Source of the DNA: a virus
IMG/VR virus record: IMGVR_UViG_3300036766_002289
Span: 154,056 to 218,055 of that record
Direction: 5' to 3' (one strand)
DNA length: 64,000 bases
Made by a program: the position numbers and the translations under genes. Under the pieces are notes generated by a model. The model saw nothing but the letters and a program-made list of their open reading frames with translations. It did not search any database and was not told the DNA's origin. Positions 16,241 through 24,229 of the stretch are shown piece by piece (the stretch's first letter is position 1; the number at the start of each line of letters is the position of its first letter).

Positions 16241-16451
16241 GGAAGATGTTATTCAGGCAGAAGGTAAAGTCTTAGAATCTTTGCCTAATGCACAGTTCAA
16301 AGTGAAGCTGGATACTGGTTATGAAATCATAGCCCATATATCTGGCAGGATGCGAAAGAACTTTATCAAGGTGATCCCAGGCGACGTTGTAGAAGTCGAG
16401 ATTTCACCTTATGATTTGACCAAGGGTCGAATCAGCCGTAGAACAAGATGA
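16233..16451 (+). CDS. infA: translation initiation factor IF-1
   Basis: 72 aa, the exact usual length. Motifs [18 protein letters not shown] and [13 protein letters not shown] are those of bacterial IF-1, an OB-fold protein that sits in the ribosomal A site with IF-2 and IF-3. Co-transcribed with small membrane proteins and directly followed, after 6 nt, by the tRNA(CUA) gene. A phage copy implies control of initiation. Confidence 0.96.
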   Translation: MSKEDVIQAEGKVLESLPNAQFKVKLDTGYEIIAHISGRMRKNFIKVIPGDVVEVEISPYDLTKGRISRRTR

Positions 16452-16457
16452 TTGTAT

Positions 16458-16530
16458 GCTCTTGTAGCTCAATGGGAGAGCGACGAACTCTAAATTCGAT
16501 TGGTTGAGGGTTCGAATCCCTCCAAGAGCG
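16458..16530 (+). tRNA. suppressor tRNA, anticodon CUA (reads UAG)
   Basis: 73 nt. Acceptor stem GCTCTTG (16458-16464) pairs fully with CAAGAGC (16523-16529); discriminator G. D-arm GCTC-AATGGGA-GAGC, T-arm GAGGG-TTCGAAT-CCCTC. The anticodon stem CGAA/TTCG encloses the loop CTCTAAA, with U33, anticodon CUA (16490-16492) and A37; the outermost pair 27-43 is A-A. CCA is not encoded. The amino acid is unknown; G73 fits several, including Gln. Confidence 0.87.
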
Positions 16531-16532
16531 TT

Positions 16533-16625
16533 ATGAAAACTGCAATATTATTGCTGTACATTATAGGCAGCTTGTGCTTCCTAACAGGCAGTATATTATC
16601 CCTTATAATTCATTTTAGAGAATAA
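16533..16625 (+). CDS. micro-membrane protein
   Basis: 30 aa, almost wholly one hydrophobic helix (LLLYIIGSLCFLTGSILSL). It starts 2 nt after the tRNA end, so tRNA processing may shape its leader. Confidence 0.4.
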   Translation: MKTAILLLYIIGSLCFLTGSILSLIIHFRE

Positions 16626-16627
16626 AC

Positions 16628-16768
16628 ATGGACGAAGGACTTAAAAAGATCATGCATCTTGCCCTTGTGTCGGGCATCATTACTCTATATGCTGTATTTT
16701 ATCCATTACACGCATTGATTACATTAATTCTAACATGCTGTGTATTGTTCATCATGAGGAATGGGTAA
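16628..16768 (+). CDS. small membrane protein
   Basis: 46 aa with one or two hydrophobic segments (about 10-43) after a charged start. Begins 2 nt after the previous stop. No family recognised. Confidence 0.45.
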   Translation: MDEGLKKIMHLALVSGIITLYAVFYPLHALITLILTCCVLFIMRNG

Positions 16769-16803
16769 AATTCTACTTGACTTAACAATTCAAGGTGATT
16801 ATC

Positions 16804-17061
16804 ATGAGCCTACCAAGAGTTAATCATGAATGCTGTGGTCCAGTTGAACGTGAAATTGGGAAAGATGATTTTCTTACCGTATCAGCTAAGCACTTAGTAG
16901 AAACTAATCCCACAATTGCAGGGGTTCTTAGTGTTTTTATAGAACGGATGCCAGAATGCTGTAAAAAAGCAGCAATGCTCGGTGTCTTTATGACATATAG
17001 ACTCTTGGAAAATCAGGATGAATGTGATAGATTGGAGAAGGAATTAAATGGAATGGATTGA
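16804..17061 (+). CDS. hypothetical protein
   Basis: 85 aa, helical, with Cys pairs ECCGP and ECCKK. AAGGTG lies before the start at 16804. Its end overlaps the next gene by 14 nt. Confidence 0.6.
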   Translation: MSLPRVNHECCGPVEREIGKDDFLTVSAKHLVETNPTIAGVLSVFIERMPECCKKAAMLGVFMTYRLLENQDECDRLEKELNGMD

Positions 17062-17647
17062 AATAGTCGATGGTAAGTTAAAGCATCATATTCACTTGAG
17101 CGACGTTTGTGGTGATAAACCATTACATTTAGTGGCCCAAGGGGAAGCTCACTATGGTCATTGGTTGATGACTGAAGAAGAAATTAAAATTGCAAAAAAA
17201 GAAGAAGAAAGTTTGGACAGTATTGATGAATGGAACAAATTTGCCTATAGTGGATTAAGTCGCAGTGAAAAAGCTTATAATAAAGGCAGGGAAGATAAAG
17301 AAGCCAACTTATCTAAAAATTTAGAATATAATTCCTCAGCACACAAAGGTTTAAATGAACGAACACAAAAATATTATAATGCTGGCTACGATGGTATTGA
17401 AAAAGATAAAGTGAATGTGACGATTAATGAGTACCCAGCAGTCGTGTACCAATATCCTTGGATGCCTAACGATACTATTTTATACTATGAAAACCATCCT
17501 TTTGCGGCATTAGTTCCATATGTAGCCCCACTCCCTTACATGACCTGGAAAAAAGCAATTGAAGAACGTGGTTCAGAAGAAAAAATGAAAGAGTTTGTTG
17601 AATACTATAACAATTTGAAAGGTGAAAAACATGAGCGAAAGAATTAA
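17048..17647 (+). CDS. hypothetical protein
   Basis: 199 aa. The middle (about 65-125) holds three repeats of the type AYNKGREDK / AHKGLNERTQK / YYNAGYDGIEKD, a pattern of repeated short helices. A Tyr/Pro-rich part follows. Not recognised. Confidence 0.65.
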   Translation: MEWIEIVDGKLKHHIHLSDVCGDKPLHLVAQGEAHYGHWLMTEEEIKIAKKEEESLDSIDEWNKFAYSGLSRSEKAYNKGREDKEANLSKNLEYNSSAHKGLNERTQKYYNAGYDGIEKDKVNVTINEYPAVVYQYPWMPNDTILYYENHPFAALVPYVAPLPYMTWKKAIEERGSEEKMKEFVEYYNNLKGEKHERKN

Positions 17648-18083
17648 GCACAAGGTCGTTCCAACCCAAATCAAGGGTGATGACCTAATGGCATTTGTTA
17701 TTTATGCTAAGGTCAAGGCTGTAGACGCCGATGGCCTAAGAGTAATTGTCACAGACACTAATGGCAAGGAAATTAGCATTAAGGGTCGAGACCTTATTGA
17801 AACGTCCTTCTCTGCCGACCAGTTCCAAGAAGAACAGAAGATCAGCAAGACTAAGGCTGAAGAAATTTTCTCTAATGTACAAGACCGACCATTAACTGTT
17901 GCCTTCACGAAGGCAGATGGCTCTGACCGCGTTCTTAGAGGTAGAGTAATTGGAGAAGCTCCACTCGGTAGGAGCTTGGTAGAAGATTTAGACATTGATG
18001 ATCCAAAGAATCGCATCCGAGAAGTAGACCGTAGAACTATCCAATGGTTTGTGGTCGATGGCGTTAAGTACAAAATTAAGTAA
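17631..18083 (+). CDS. phage beta-barrel protein (DUF2693-like C-terminus)
   Basis: 150 aa. PLTVAFTKADGSDRVLRG followed by REVDRRTIQWFVVDGVKYKI is a pattern seen in many phage proteins of unknown role. The N-terminal half (MAFVIYAKVKAVDADGLRVI) looks like a second small barrel. The start at 17631 has AAAGGTG upstream. Confidence 0.6.
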   Translation: MSERIKHKVVPTQIKGDDLMAFVIYAKVKAVDADGLRVIVTDTNGKEISIKGRDLIETSFSADQFQEEQKISKTKAEEIFSNVQDRPLTVAFTKADGSDRVLRGRVIGEAPLGRSLVEDLDIDDPKNRIREVDRRTIQWFVVDGVKYKIK

Positions 18084-18091
18084 GGAGTGGT

Positions 18092-18136
18092 ATGACTTTT
18101 TTAAATTATGTTTTGGCGGTTGTACTTATAAGATGA
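18092..18136 (+). CDS. 14-codon leader peptide, coupled to the next gene
   Basis: MTFLNYVLAVVLIR, preceded by AAGGAG at ideal distance. Its TGA overlaps the ATG of the next gene (ATGA). The next gene has no ribosome-binding site of its own, so this peptide probably delivers ribosomes to it. Confidence 0.4.
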   Translation: MTFLNYVLAVVLIR

Positions 18137-18345
18137 GGAAGTCCTTGATAGAACGACCTAAATGTAACCGTTGTAAAGGTTCACTGGATATTTGGCATGA
18201 TCCAGAAACTGGTATTGGCCTGATATGCAACAATCCTGGCACTTTACAAACAGATGCCCAATTTACGGAAAGATTTAATTCATTACCTGGCGATGATGTT
18301 GTCAAATTAGAAAAATTATATGGTCCAATTAGAAAGGAAAATTAG
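18133..18345 (+). CDS. small zinc-ribbon-like protein
   Basis: 70 aa with CNRCKG and a later GLICNNPG, like short phage zinc-ribbon proteins. Translation likely depends on the 14-codon leader at 18092. Confidence 0.6.
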   Translation: MRKSLIERPKCNRCKGSLDIWHDPETGIGLICNNPGTLQTDAQFTERFNSLPGDDVVKLEKLYGPIRKEN

Positions 18346-18346
18346 A

Positions 18347-18547
18347 ATGGAACAGAAAATCAGAGAACTGGCTTATGAAATTTGGGAAAAAGCTGGTTCC
18401 CCTGAAAGTGACGGAATTCAATATTGGCTTCAAGCTGAATCTGAATTAACTCCAATGGAATTTAGCCCACAAAAGAGACTTAGCAGGAAATTAGGTCCAG
18501 TCGGTAGACTACATGCCGCAAAAGTAAGCCCTGGAAAAAAGAAATAA
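18347..18547 (+). CDS. DUF2934-domain protein
   Basis: 66 aa. IRELAYEIWEKAGSPES and WLQAESEL are the DUF2934 signature; the tail is basic. Function unknown in all hosts. Last gene before a terminator. AAGGAAA lies upstream. Confidence 0.75.
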   Translation: MEQKIRELAYEIWEKAGSPESDGIQYWLQAESELTPMEFSPQKRLSRKLGPVGRLHAAKVSPGKKK

Positions 18548-18551
18548 TCCT

Positions 18552-18577
18552 AAAAGGTGGCTTAAGCCACCTTTTTT
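18552..18577 (+). terminator. intrinsic terminator
   Basis: AAAAGGTGGC-TTAA-GCCACC followed by six T. Ends the unit that starts before 16804. Confidence 0.9.
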
Positions 18578-18587
18578 GTGGTATGAC

Positions 18588-18615
18588 TTGACAAGTCGCA
18601 CATTAATGGTAAGAT
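18588..18615 (+). promoter_or_regulatory. sigma70-like promoter
   Basis: TTGACA (18588-18593), 16-bp spacer, TAAGAT (18610-18615). Leader starts GGTAGGG-ACG-GAGTTAT-like, as after the promoter at 13664. Confidence 0.8.
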
Positions 18616-18666
18616 AAAGGTAGGGAACGAGTTATGTCATTTTATCTCTTACCAAAGGCATGAGAA

Positions 18667-18861
18667 ATGTCAGCGACAACAGATTTTCAAATGAGATTGT
18701 TAGAAGGAAGATCAAAAAGACTTAATCAATTAATTAAAATTGCCGCTCCTAAACATATGATTTGTAAAGAAGTTATTCTAATAGTGCAGATAGCAATGGT
18801 GCTAAACCCAAATATGTTTAAACCTTGGAGCAATAATGAATATGCAACCGCCACTGGATAA
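18667..18861 (+). CDS. small hypothetical protein
   Basis: 64 aa, helical and basic with a hydrophobic stretch EVILIVQIAMVL. First gene after a promoter; overlaps the next gene by 26 nt. Not recognised. Confidence 0.5.
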   Translation: MSATTDFQMRLLEGRSKRLNQLIKIAAPKHMICKEVILIVQIAMVLNPNMFKPWSNNEYATATG

Positions 18862-19417
18862 AGTCCTATTTATAGGTGCAGATGAACAAATAGCAAAAGA
18901 AGCACCAGTTAAAGGTATCAAACCACCTATATTTTTAACTGATGTTTATCCAACTTTTTTGTGCCCCCGTGATGTTGAAAAATGGGGGATTATATCCATC
19001 AATCTTAAATATCTCAACAATACACCTAATCCTTATCCCCATAATTCTAAAGTCAAATGGCACAAATCCCTAGAAACCTGTGGACTTTGTACTTTTCATA
19101 CAGTAATTCCACCCAACGCCATCGAAAGAGTAATGATCTATACCCCACATGGCAAACATAGCAATAACTTCATTACCAACATGCTATTAGAATGTAATGA
19201 TCCACGTCATATTACTCCAAAAGAACATAAGTCCAATTATGAAAAGAACTTATGCCTAACTAAGTGGTTGAATGGCGAAGAAGTGTTGGTAAGTGATTTT
19301 GAGCCATGTTTCGAAGATTGTAAGGTTTTAGACTCATTTAGAGATGAAATTCATAACAAATCTGGGTTAGATATTTACTACATTAGGGCAGAAGATAAAA
19401 AGAGAAGGAAATCATGA
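18836..19417 (+). CDS. hypothetical protein
   Basis: 193 aa. VLFIGADEQIAKEAPVKG, PPIFLTDVYPTFLCP and VMIYTPHGKHSNNF are short strand-loop elements. The layout faintly recalls ADP-ribosyltransferase-fold proteins such as RNA 2'-phosphotransferases, but no catalytic set can be named. Overlaps both neighbours, so part of an operon. Confidence 0.6.
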   Translation: MNMQPPLDKVLFIGADEQIAKEAPVKGIKPPIFLTDVYPTFLCPRDVEKWGIISINLKYLNNTPNPYPHNSKVKWHKSLETCGLCTFHTVIPPNAIERVMIYTPHGKHSNNFITNMLLECNDPRHITPKEHKSNYEKNLCLTKWLNGEEVLVSDFEPCFEDCKVLDSFRDEIHNKSGLDIYYIRAEDKKRRKS

Positions 19418-19827
19418 ATACAGAAGTCATGCTGATACATGACCGTATTAGTGCATGTGGTCGAGGTGCTAAGAAAGAGTTGGAAGGTCTCTGCGAGGTG
19501 AGCGGCATCGAGTCTCATTATTGGTTCATTAAACCAGAAGAAGTTGAAACCTATTTGGAAATCTGTAATGAGGTTCTAGCAAGGTGGCACACAACTGATA
19601 AGTTTAAGGTTGGAGATAAGGTCTATGTAGGGTCTGACTCGCCAAACTCTGTCTTCAAGAATTATATTAGGGCCACAATTACAGAAATTGATAAAGGTAA
19701 GTGGGGTTATCATTTGAGGGCATTTAAACAAGACCTCCCAGGTATTTACATGTTTAATATTTGGGATAAGGATTTACTACCTCGAACGGACAAGGCAAAT
19801 AAACCACTTACTCAAAGGAATTTATGA
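19414..19827 (+). CDS. hypothetical protein, paralogue of 47152-47571
   Basis: 137 aa. N-terminal helices, then an SH3-like barrel with DKFKVGDKVYVG and NIWDKDLLPRT. The gene at 47152 is its sister copy, nearly identical over HTTDKFKVGDKVYV and GIYMFNIWDKDLLPRT. Role unknown. Confidence 0.7.
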   Translation: MNTEVMLIHDRISACGRGAKKELEGLCEVSGIESHYWFIKPEEVETYLEICNEVLARWHTTDKFKVGDKVYVGSDSPNSVFKNYIRATITEIDKGKWGYHLRAFKQDLPGIYMFNIWDKDLLPRTDKANKPLTQRNL

Positions 19828-20343
19828 AAATTAGAATAATGGGGCAAACCGCCTTAAAACAGTTAATGATTGCAGAGTCAAAGCAACATGATGTATTACA
19901 CTACACAAATTCAAACCAGCAGCCACTCCAAGAAGTCAAAGATCATGCAAAAAGCTGGTTCCATATACCAGCAGATGATTTGGATAGATTTGGACTCAAA
20001 ATGCACTTTCCCCCCTACTGCTAGGAATATAAAAGAAGCATTAGCTTGGAGTGAAGGTAAAACTGAATTGATAGTAGCCTGTCATGCTGGCATCTCACGT
20101 AGCTCAGCTACCGCATATGTAATAGCTTCTAGAGTATTGGGTCCAAAGGATGCATTAGGTATACTTGAACAAGGTCATCATTGGCCTAATAGGTTAATAG
20201 TATATCTTGGGTCAAAATTGCTTAAGGATGATAAAATTTGGGATGAGTTTGTAAATTGGCAAAAAACCTATAATTATCTGGACCCTTCACAAAATAATGC
20301 TTGGCCTACTCAAGAAGTTAAGTCACAAATTTATTGGGATTGA
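19824..20343 (+). pseudogene. dual-specificity/tyrosine phosphatase-like gene with a frameshift
   Basis: The N-terminal part is read from 19824; at a run of six C (20010-20015) the frame closes 3 codons later, while the rest continues in the next frame to 20343. With five C the product would be about 172 aa and join ...LKMHFPP to TARNIKEALAW. The catalytic loop ACHAGISRSSATAY (HCxxGxxRS type) lies in the second part. Either a sequencing error, a recent mutation or a +1 recoding site. The true activity could be protein or RNA 5'-phosphatase. Confidence 0.75.
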
Positions 20344-20356
20344 GAATATATAAAAT

Positions 20357-21187
20357 ATGACTTATTTTCAAAATGTGCTTGGTTCGGAATTTAACCAAAG
20401 TTGGCCTATTGACCAGTCAGCAATCTTTAAGATTAATGCCAATATCAATAACATTGCTGAAATGGTATCTTTTAACCATGACCCTTTTGATTTTTCAATA
20501 GCTGATATTTTCACTATTTATATTGCAACAGATCAAGATAAAGTAGGCTACCAACCGATTTCAGTGAATGTATCTGGTCCTACGCCAGCGGTGACATTGG
20601 CAAGTGAAGTTGTTACTGCACTCAATAGCAATGCTCTTTTCGCAAATAGTTTTACCGCATTTGCGCCAAATGCCTTTCAGGGTTCAAGCGGCAATGGCCC
20701 ACCATTTACTATTCTTATTAGAGCAAAACTACCAAGAGTGGCAATGAGATGCTATATTGAAAACAGTGGTGCCGAAACCGCGTTGCAATTCAATAGAAGG
20801 GCACCTGTAAAGCAATTACCTACATACTTTTCAAGATATACAATTGCTAATAGATTTAATTATCCAGACTCAAATGCTCAACTAATTCAACTTAATCCAG
20901 GTAATCCAGTTGATGCACAGATTATTACAAACGCGGGCGAAGACCCATTGATAGTATTGGCGGATTGGCAATTATTGCATGGACGCTCCAATAATGAGAT
21001 GTTCAGGAAGATTACACTGGATGGTAGTGGAAGAATTACTCAGATTATTCAGTATTTTACGGGAAGTATTGCGGGAGATATGGCAGTAAAGAATCAGTAT
21101 ACTTATACAGGTGCCAGCACGAGTCCAGATTCTATTTTTGAGACTCCATACACCTTGACCAGCGGGGACTTGATTACTCCTCCATAA
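20357..21187 (+). CDS. probable virion structural protein
   Basis: 276 aa, rich in Asn, Thr, Ser, Ile and beta-strand patterns, low in Cys, no enzyme motif. It looks like phage tail or fibre-associated proteins, but no family can be named. It is followed by a promoter. Confidence 0.55.
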   Translation: MTYFQNVLGSEFNQSWPIDQSAIFKINANINNIAEMVSFNHDPFDFSIADIFTIYIATDQDKVGYQPISVNVSGPTPAVTLASEVVTALNSNALFANSFTAFAPNAFQGSSGNGPPFTILIRAKLPRVAMRCYIENSGAETALQFNRRAPVKQLPTYFSRYTIANRFNYPDSNAQLIQLNPGNPVDAQIITNAGEDPLIVLADWQLLHGRSNNEMFRKITLDGSGRITQIIQYFTGSIAGDMAVKNQYTYTGASTSPDSIFETPYTLTSGDLITPP

Positions 21188-21192
21188 TTTCC

Positions 21193-21220
21193 TTGACAAA
21201 TTAGAATTTTGGACTAATAT
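21193..21220 (+). promoter_or_regulatory. sigma70-like promoter
   Basis: TTGACA (21193-21198), 16-bp spacer, TAATAT (21215-21220). The expected start site is at about 21227, which is the GTG of the next small gene, so that message may be leaderless. Confidence 0.75.
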
Positions 21221-21226
21221 ATAGAA

Positions 21227-21376
21227 GTGAGCATCAAAGTAGAAAAAGCGATGCAGATGCATATTGACTCGTTACAGGCATTACTAAAGTATATGCAGGA
21301 AACAGTTGAGATGCAAAAGAAGGAAATTGCATTGCTTAAAGAACAATTAGAACGGAGCCAAAAAATGGAACACTAG
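21227..21376 (+). CDS. small coiled-coil protein
   Basis: 49 aa if GTG at 21227 is used, or 41 aa from ATG at 21251. Strong heptads (LQALLKYMQETVEMQKKEI, ALLKEQLERSQ). No ribosome-binding site is seen, in line with a leaderless mRNA. Convergent with the homing nuclease gene, 3 nt apart. Confidence 0.5.
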   Translation: MSIKVEKAMQMHIDSLQALLKYMQETVEMQKKEIALLKEQLERSQKMEH

Positions 21377-21379
21377 GAC

Positions 21380-22411
21380 TTACTTACTAAACCTGTTATC
21401 AAATCTTCGCAGACTTGCGGGATACAGCTTAACAATTTGGTTATTAACCATAGTTTTAAATTTTTGTGGTTTTATTTTTATATTTTCAGTATTAATTATT
21501 TTGAATTTATATCCTCTTTTTTCATATTCAATAGCACCCTGTCTGAGTTTTTCAGCCATAATTATTTGTTTAAATCTTGGTTTGATTTCTATCACTTCAT
21601 TAGTATCATAAATATAAAAATCAGCACAATAAGTAGCTGGCCTGCCAGCATAGTCCACTTCTACTTGCCAAAATTGTCTTCTTTCACCTTGATCCAATCC
21701 CAAAAAGCGAATTCCTTGTTTCTCACAATCTATTATCCAAAAAAGCTCTGGAAGCGAACGAAACATAGTTCCATTATACTCGCCAGCATAAGCACTTCCT
21801 GGGTTTGGTTTTCCATATCTAGGATGATTTTTCCCTTTCTTACATTCTGGGCATCCTCTCCCTCGCAAATGGGAGTTTGGAGTTTGCTCAAACATTCCAT
21901 GTGTCGGACATATAATATTTATTTTTATATGCGCCCCGACGTAAACAGATTCAGAATAATCATATTTAGATTTATGCACTATTTTAACTTGTTCAATAAA
22001 ATTAGCAGTTGTTTTAGTTGTTTTAATATGACTGATTTCAACACCGCATTGTTTACAGCCATAGTTAAAATGATGAAGAGGCATTTGTTCAAATTGCCCA
22101 TGTACAGGACAAATTATAATGACTTTAGTTCTAGTGCTTTTATAATCAACTTTGCTGTAATCATATTTATCACCGTGCATGAGAGTGGACTTTTTTATGA
22201 AATCTTCGAGGCTAAGTCGGTTAATATCTCCGATCTTATCAAATTTGCAATATGGACATCCCTTGCCAACCCAGTGATTTTCTGGCGTTTGATAAAAGGA
22301 ACCATGTACATAACAAATAATATTAACCTTCGTTTTAGTGTTTATATAATTAACTTTACTGTAATCAAACTTATCACCATGCGTTTGTCTAGCTCTGTCG
22401 ATAAATTGCAT
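21380..22411 (-). CDS. free-standing homing-type nuclease: three DUF723 repeats plus PD-(D/E)XK-like domain
   Basis: 343 aa. Three repeats of the form HGDKFDYSKVNY...HGSFYQ...GCPYC (about residues 8-200) are zinc-bearing DUF723 units. The C-terminal part has FRSLPELFWIIDCE and ADFYIYDTNEVIEIKPR, where D and ExK could be the nuclease centre. The start at 22411 is preferred: AAAGGGG lies just upstream; ATG at 22435 has none. A 340-codon open frame on the opposite strand is its shadow. Confidence 0.8.
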   Translation of the reverse strand: MQFIDRARQTHGDKFDYSKVNYINTKTKVNIICYVHGSFYQTPENHWVGKGCPYCKFDKIGDINRLSLEDFIKKSTLMHGDKYDYSKVDYKSTRTKVIIICPVHGQFEQMPLHHFNYGCKQCGVEISHIKTTKTTANFIEQVKIVHKSKYDYSESVYVGAHIKINIICPTHGMFEQTPNSHLRGRGCPECKKGKNHPRYGKPNPGSAYAGEYNGTMFRSLPELFWIIDCEKQGIRFLGLDQGERRQFWQVEVDYAGRPATYCADFYIYDTNEVIEIKPRFKQIIMAEKLRQGAIEYEKRGYKFKIINTENIKIKPQKFKTMVNNQIVKLYPASLRRFDNRFSK

Positions 22412-22468
22412 ATAACCCCTTTGTTGTTCAGGCATAACACATGTGTATCTATGCTTTAAGGAGAAAAA

Positions 22469-22831
22469 ATGGACGAGTTTTTGTAGAACGATGAATATTA
22501 TGTTTATGTTTTTACGAGAGAGGATTTACCATCAATTACTGCTTTAGTGCAATCCTGCCATGCGAGCATGGAAGCAATACGTCATTACCCTCTTCCTGTT
22601 GAAGTTATTCCAAACCTTGTTGTTTTTGGGATTTCAAATGAGAAAAAACTTATTTGTGTGCAAGAGAAATTAAATACTTTAGGTGTTAAATTTAGAACAT
22701 TTGTTGAACCAGATCGTGACAACGAGATAACAGCACTGGCAACGGAACCAGTAAATGGTGAAGTTAGAAAGATTTTTAAGAAATATCAATTACTTAAACT
22801 AAGGAGTCAGCATGAAACTATCAAGTTATAA
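22469..22831 (+). CDS. peptidyl-tRNA hydrolase 2-like protein with an in-frame UAG at codon 6
   Basis: 120 codons including the UAG at 22484-22486. AAGGAG precedes ATG 22469, then five codons (MDEFL), UAG, and an open frame beginning NDEYYVYVFTREDLPS, with VQSCHASMEA, LVVFGISNEKKL and NEITALATEP in the order of PTH2-like proteins. No ATG, GTG or TTG lies between the UAG and GTG at 22547, which would remove the first strand and helix. A tRNA(CUA) is encoded 6 kb upstream. Alternatives are a nonsense mutation or a base error. Confidence 0.7.
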
Positions 22832-23276
22832 AGAATTTCTTACCCATGATAAAACATGGGATGAAGAAAAAAGAAAATTAACTGGAGATAAGTTCCCTTA
22901 TACCGCCGTGGTAGAAGGAGTATATCCCGAACACGATTTCAGCCATAGGTGGTGTTGGCAGCAATTTGGCCCACCTGAATACAAAGAATGCCATGACCAC
23001 GACTCAGATTATCCAGGTTGTCCTATAGTGTTAGCTACCGAATATATTGCAACTGGAACTTATAAAGGTAGCGATGGCACAATGAAAGACTGGCAGGAGA
23101 AACGATACAAACAACCTGAAAAACATAGTCATGAAGGAGATTGGACTACTGTTTGGCTCGGGAAAACTGGTTATGATTATGGTTTTACAGAATATTATTT
23201 CCTAAGTGAAAAGGCCCGTGATGCTTTTATCTTAGCAGCACCAGATTTTGGTTTAGGAGAAAACTATGAAGATTGA
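22812..23276 (+). CDS. hypothetical protein
   Basis: 154 aa, acidic, rich in Trp, Tyr and His with CHDHDSDYPGCP in the middle. Not recognised. Starts inside the end of the PTH2-like gene, AAGGAG upstream. Confidence 0.65.
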   Translation: MKLSSYKEFLTHDKTWDEEKRKLTGDKFPYTAVVEGVYPEHDFSHRWCWQQFGPPEYKECHDHDSDYPGCPIVLATEYIATGTYKGSDGTMKDWQEKRYKQPEKHSHEGDWTTVWLGKTGYDYGFTEYYFLSEKARDAFILAAPDFGLGENYED

Positions 23277-23625
23277 AGAAATTAAGATTATATTTGCAAC
23301 TAATTGGTGGGACGGTCCACTATCAGGCTTATGTTTATACAATGGCGAGAAACATTGGTTCCAAGCTACTGAGGAATGGTATGAGGAAGATAAGCCTTAT
23401 TGGAGAAGATTCGCAGTAGTTAAACTAACCCCAGAACAAATTGTAGACGAAGAAAAATGGCATGAACTATTTAAGGAAAAAGTAGGAGAATCATTGCCTT
23501 ATGTTGATGGTGTTTTAGTAAGAAATACTGAACCATTGAAGCCAAAAGAAAAATGGCATGAGTTTTATGATGTTTATAAACACAATGAGTATTGTGAAAA
23601 TATCGTAGGTTATTTTGAAGTTTAA
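23266..23625 (+). CDS. hypothetical protein
   Basis: 119 aa, aromatic and acidic, alpha/beta pattern (IKIIFATNWWDGPLSGLCLY). AGGAG upstream; overlaps the preceding gene by 11 nt. Resembles small phage proteins of unknown role. Confidence 0.65.
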   Translation: MKIEEIKIIFATNWWDGPLSGLCLYNGEKHWFQATEEWYEEDKPYWRRFAVVKLTPEQIVDEEKWHELFKEKVGESLPYVDGVLVRNTEPLKPKEKWHEFYDVYKHNEYCENIVGYFEV

Positions 23626-23635
23626 AGGAGAATTT

Positions 23636-24229
23636 ATGAAAACTAAACAAGTAATTGCGTTGTTGCAAAAAGCTGACCCAGAAGGCGAATTAGAGGTATG
23701 CTGCGGGAATGTCGATATATCCTATATCGGCAGAGACCCTGCATATTGGGACGGTACTTTACAAGTACTGGTCAGAAATGAAAAAGGAAGAGTTATCGGA
23801 GGAAAATATAAAAGAGAAGGACATAAGGTTCAAATTCATCTACTGCCTTTCAGTACTTTATTATGGGATAATGAGAAGGCAGTCATGGATTACTCTGAAT
23901 TGGATGAAGGTAGGCAAAAGGAGTATAAAGAGAACCATGAGAATATAAGGAAGGCAGCAATGGCTTGTGACCATGAATTAGAGTTTGAACATTTTAGTAA
24001 GCACATCAAGGAAAGAGCATTAAAATTGATGGATGATGAAGGAGATTTGGATAATGTCATCAAGGACTTTTTTACGGAGAATATTAGTCCTTATGACAAG
24101 ATTCCAGATGACATACCTTTTATCGGTTTGTCCTACCTTGACCGAAGAGATATACAGTGGAATAGAGAAATTAATGTTAGTTTTGTCCCAGACGAAGGTT
24201 TTGTTTTAACAAAGGAGAATGACAAATGA
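23636..24229 (+). CDS. hypothetical protein
   Basis: 197 aa. It opens MKTKQVIALLQKADPEGELE, a start found in many short phage proteins of unknown function, followed by an acidic region. AAAGGAG fixes the start at 23636. Ends in an ATGA overlap. Confidence 0.65.
   Translation: MKTKQVIALLQKADPEGELEVCCGNVDISYIGRDPAYWDGTLQVLVRNEKGRVIGGKYKREGHKVQIHLLPFSTLLWDNEKAVMDYSELDEGRQKEYKENHENIRKAAMACDHELEFEHFSKHIKERALKLMDDEGDLDNVIKDFFTENISPYDKIPDDIPFIGLSYLDRRDIQWNREINVSFVPDEGFVLTKENDK

Noticed and set aside
16777-16804. TTGACT followed 16 bp later by TTATCA as a promoter
   Set aside because: The -10 box is poor and runs into the start codon; no support beyond the spacing.
21437-22459. A 340-codon plus-strand open frame rich in Phe, Ile and Ser
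   Set aside because: It is the complement of the DUF723 nuclease gene on the minus strand, which has clear zinc repeats and a ribosome-binding site; the plus-strand text has no domain.
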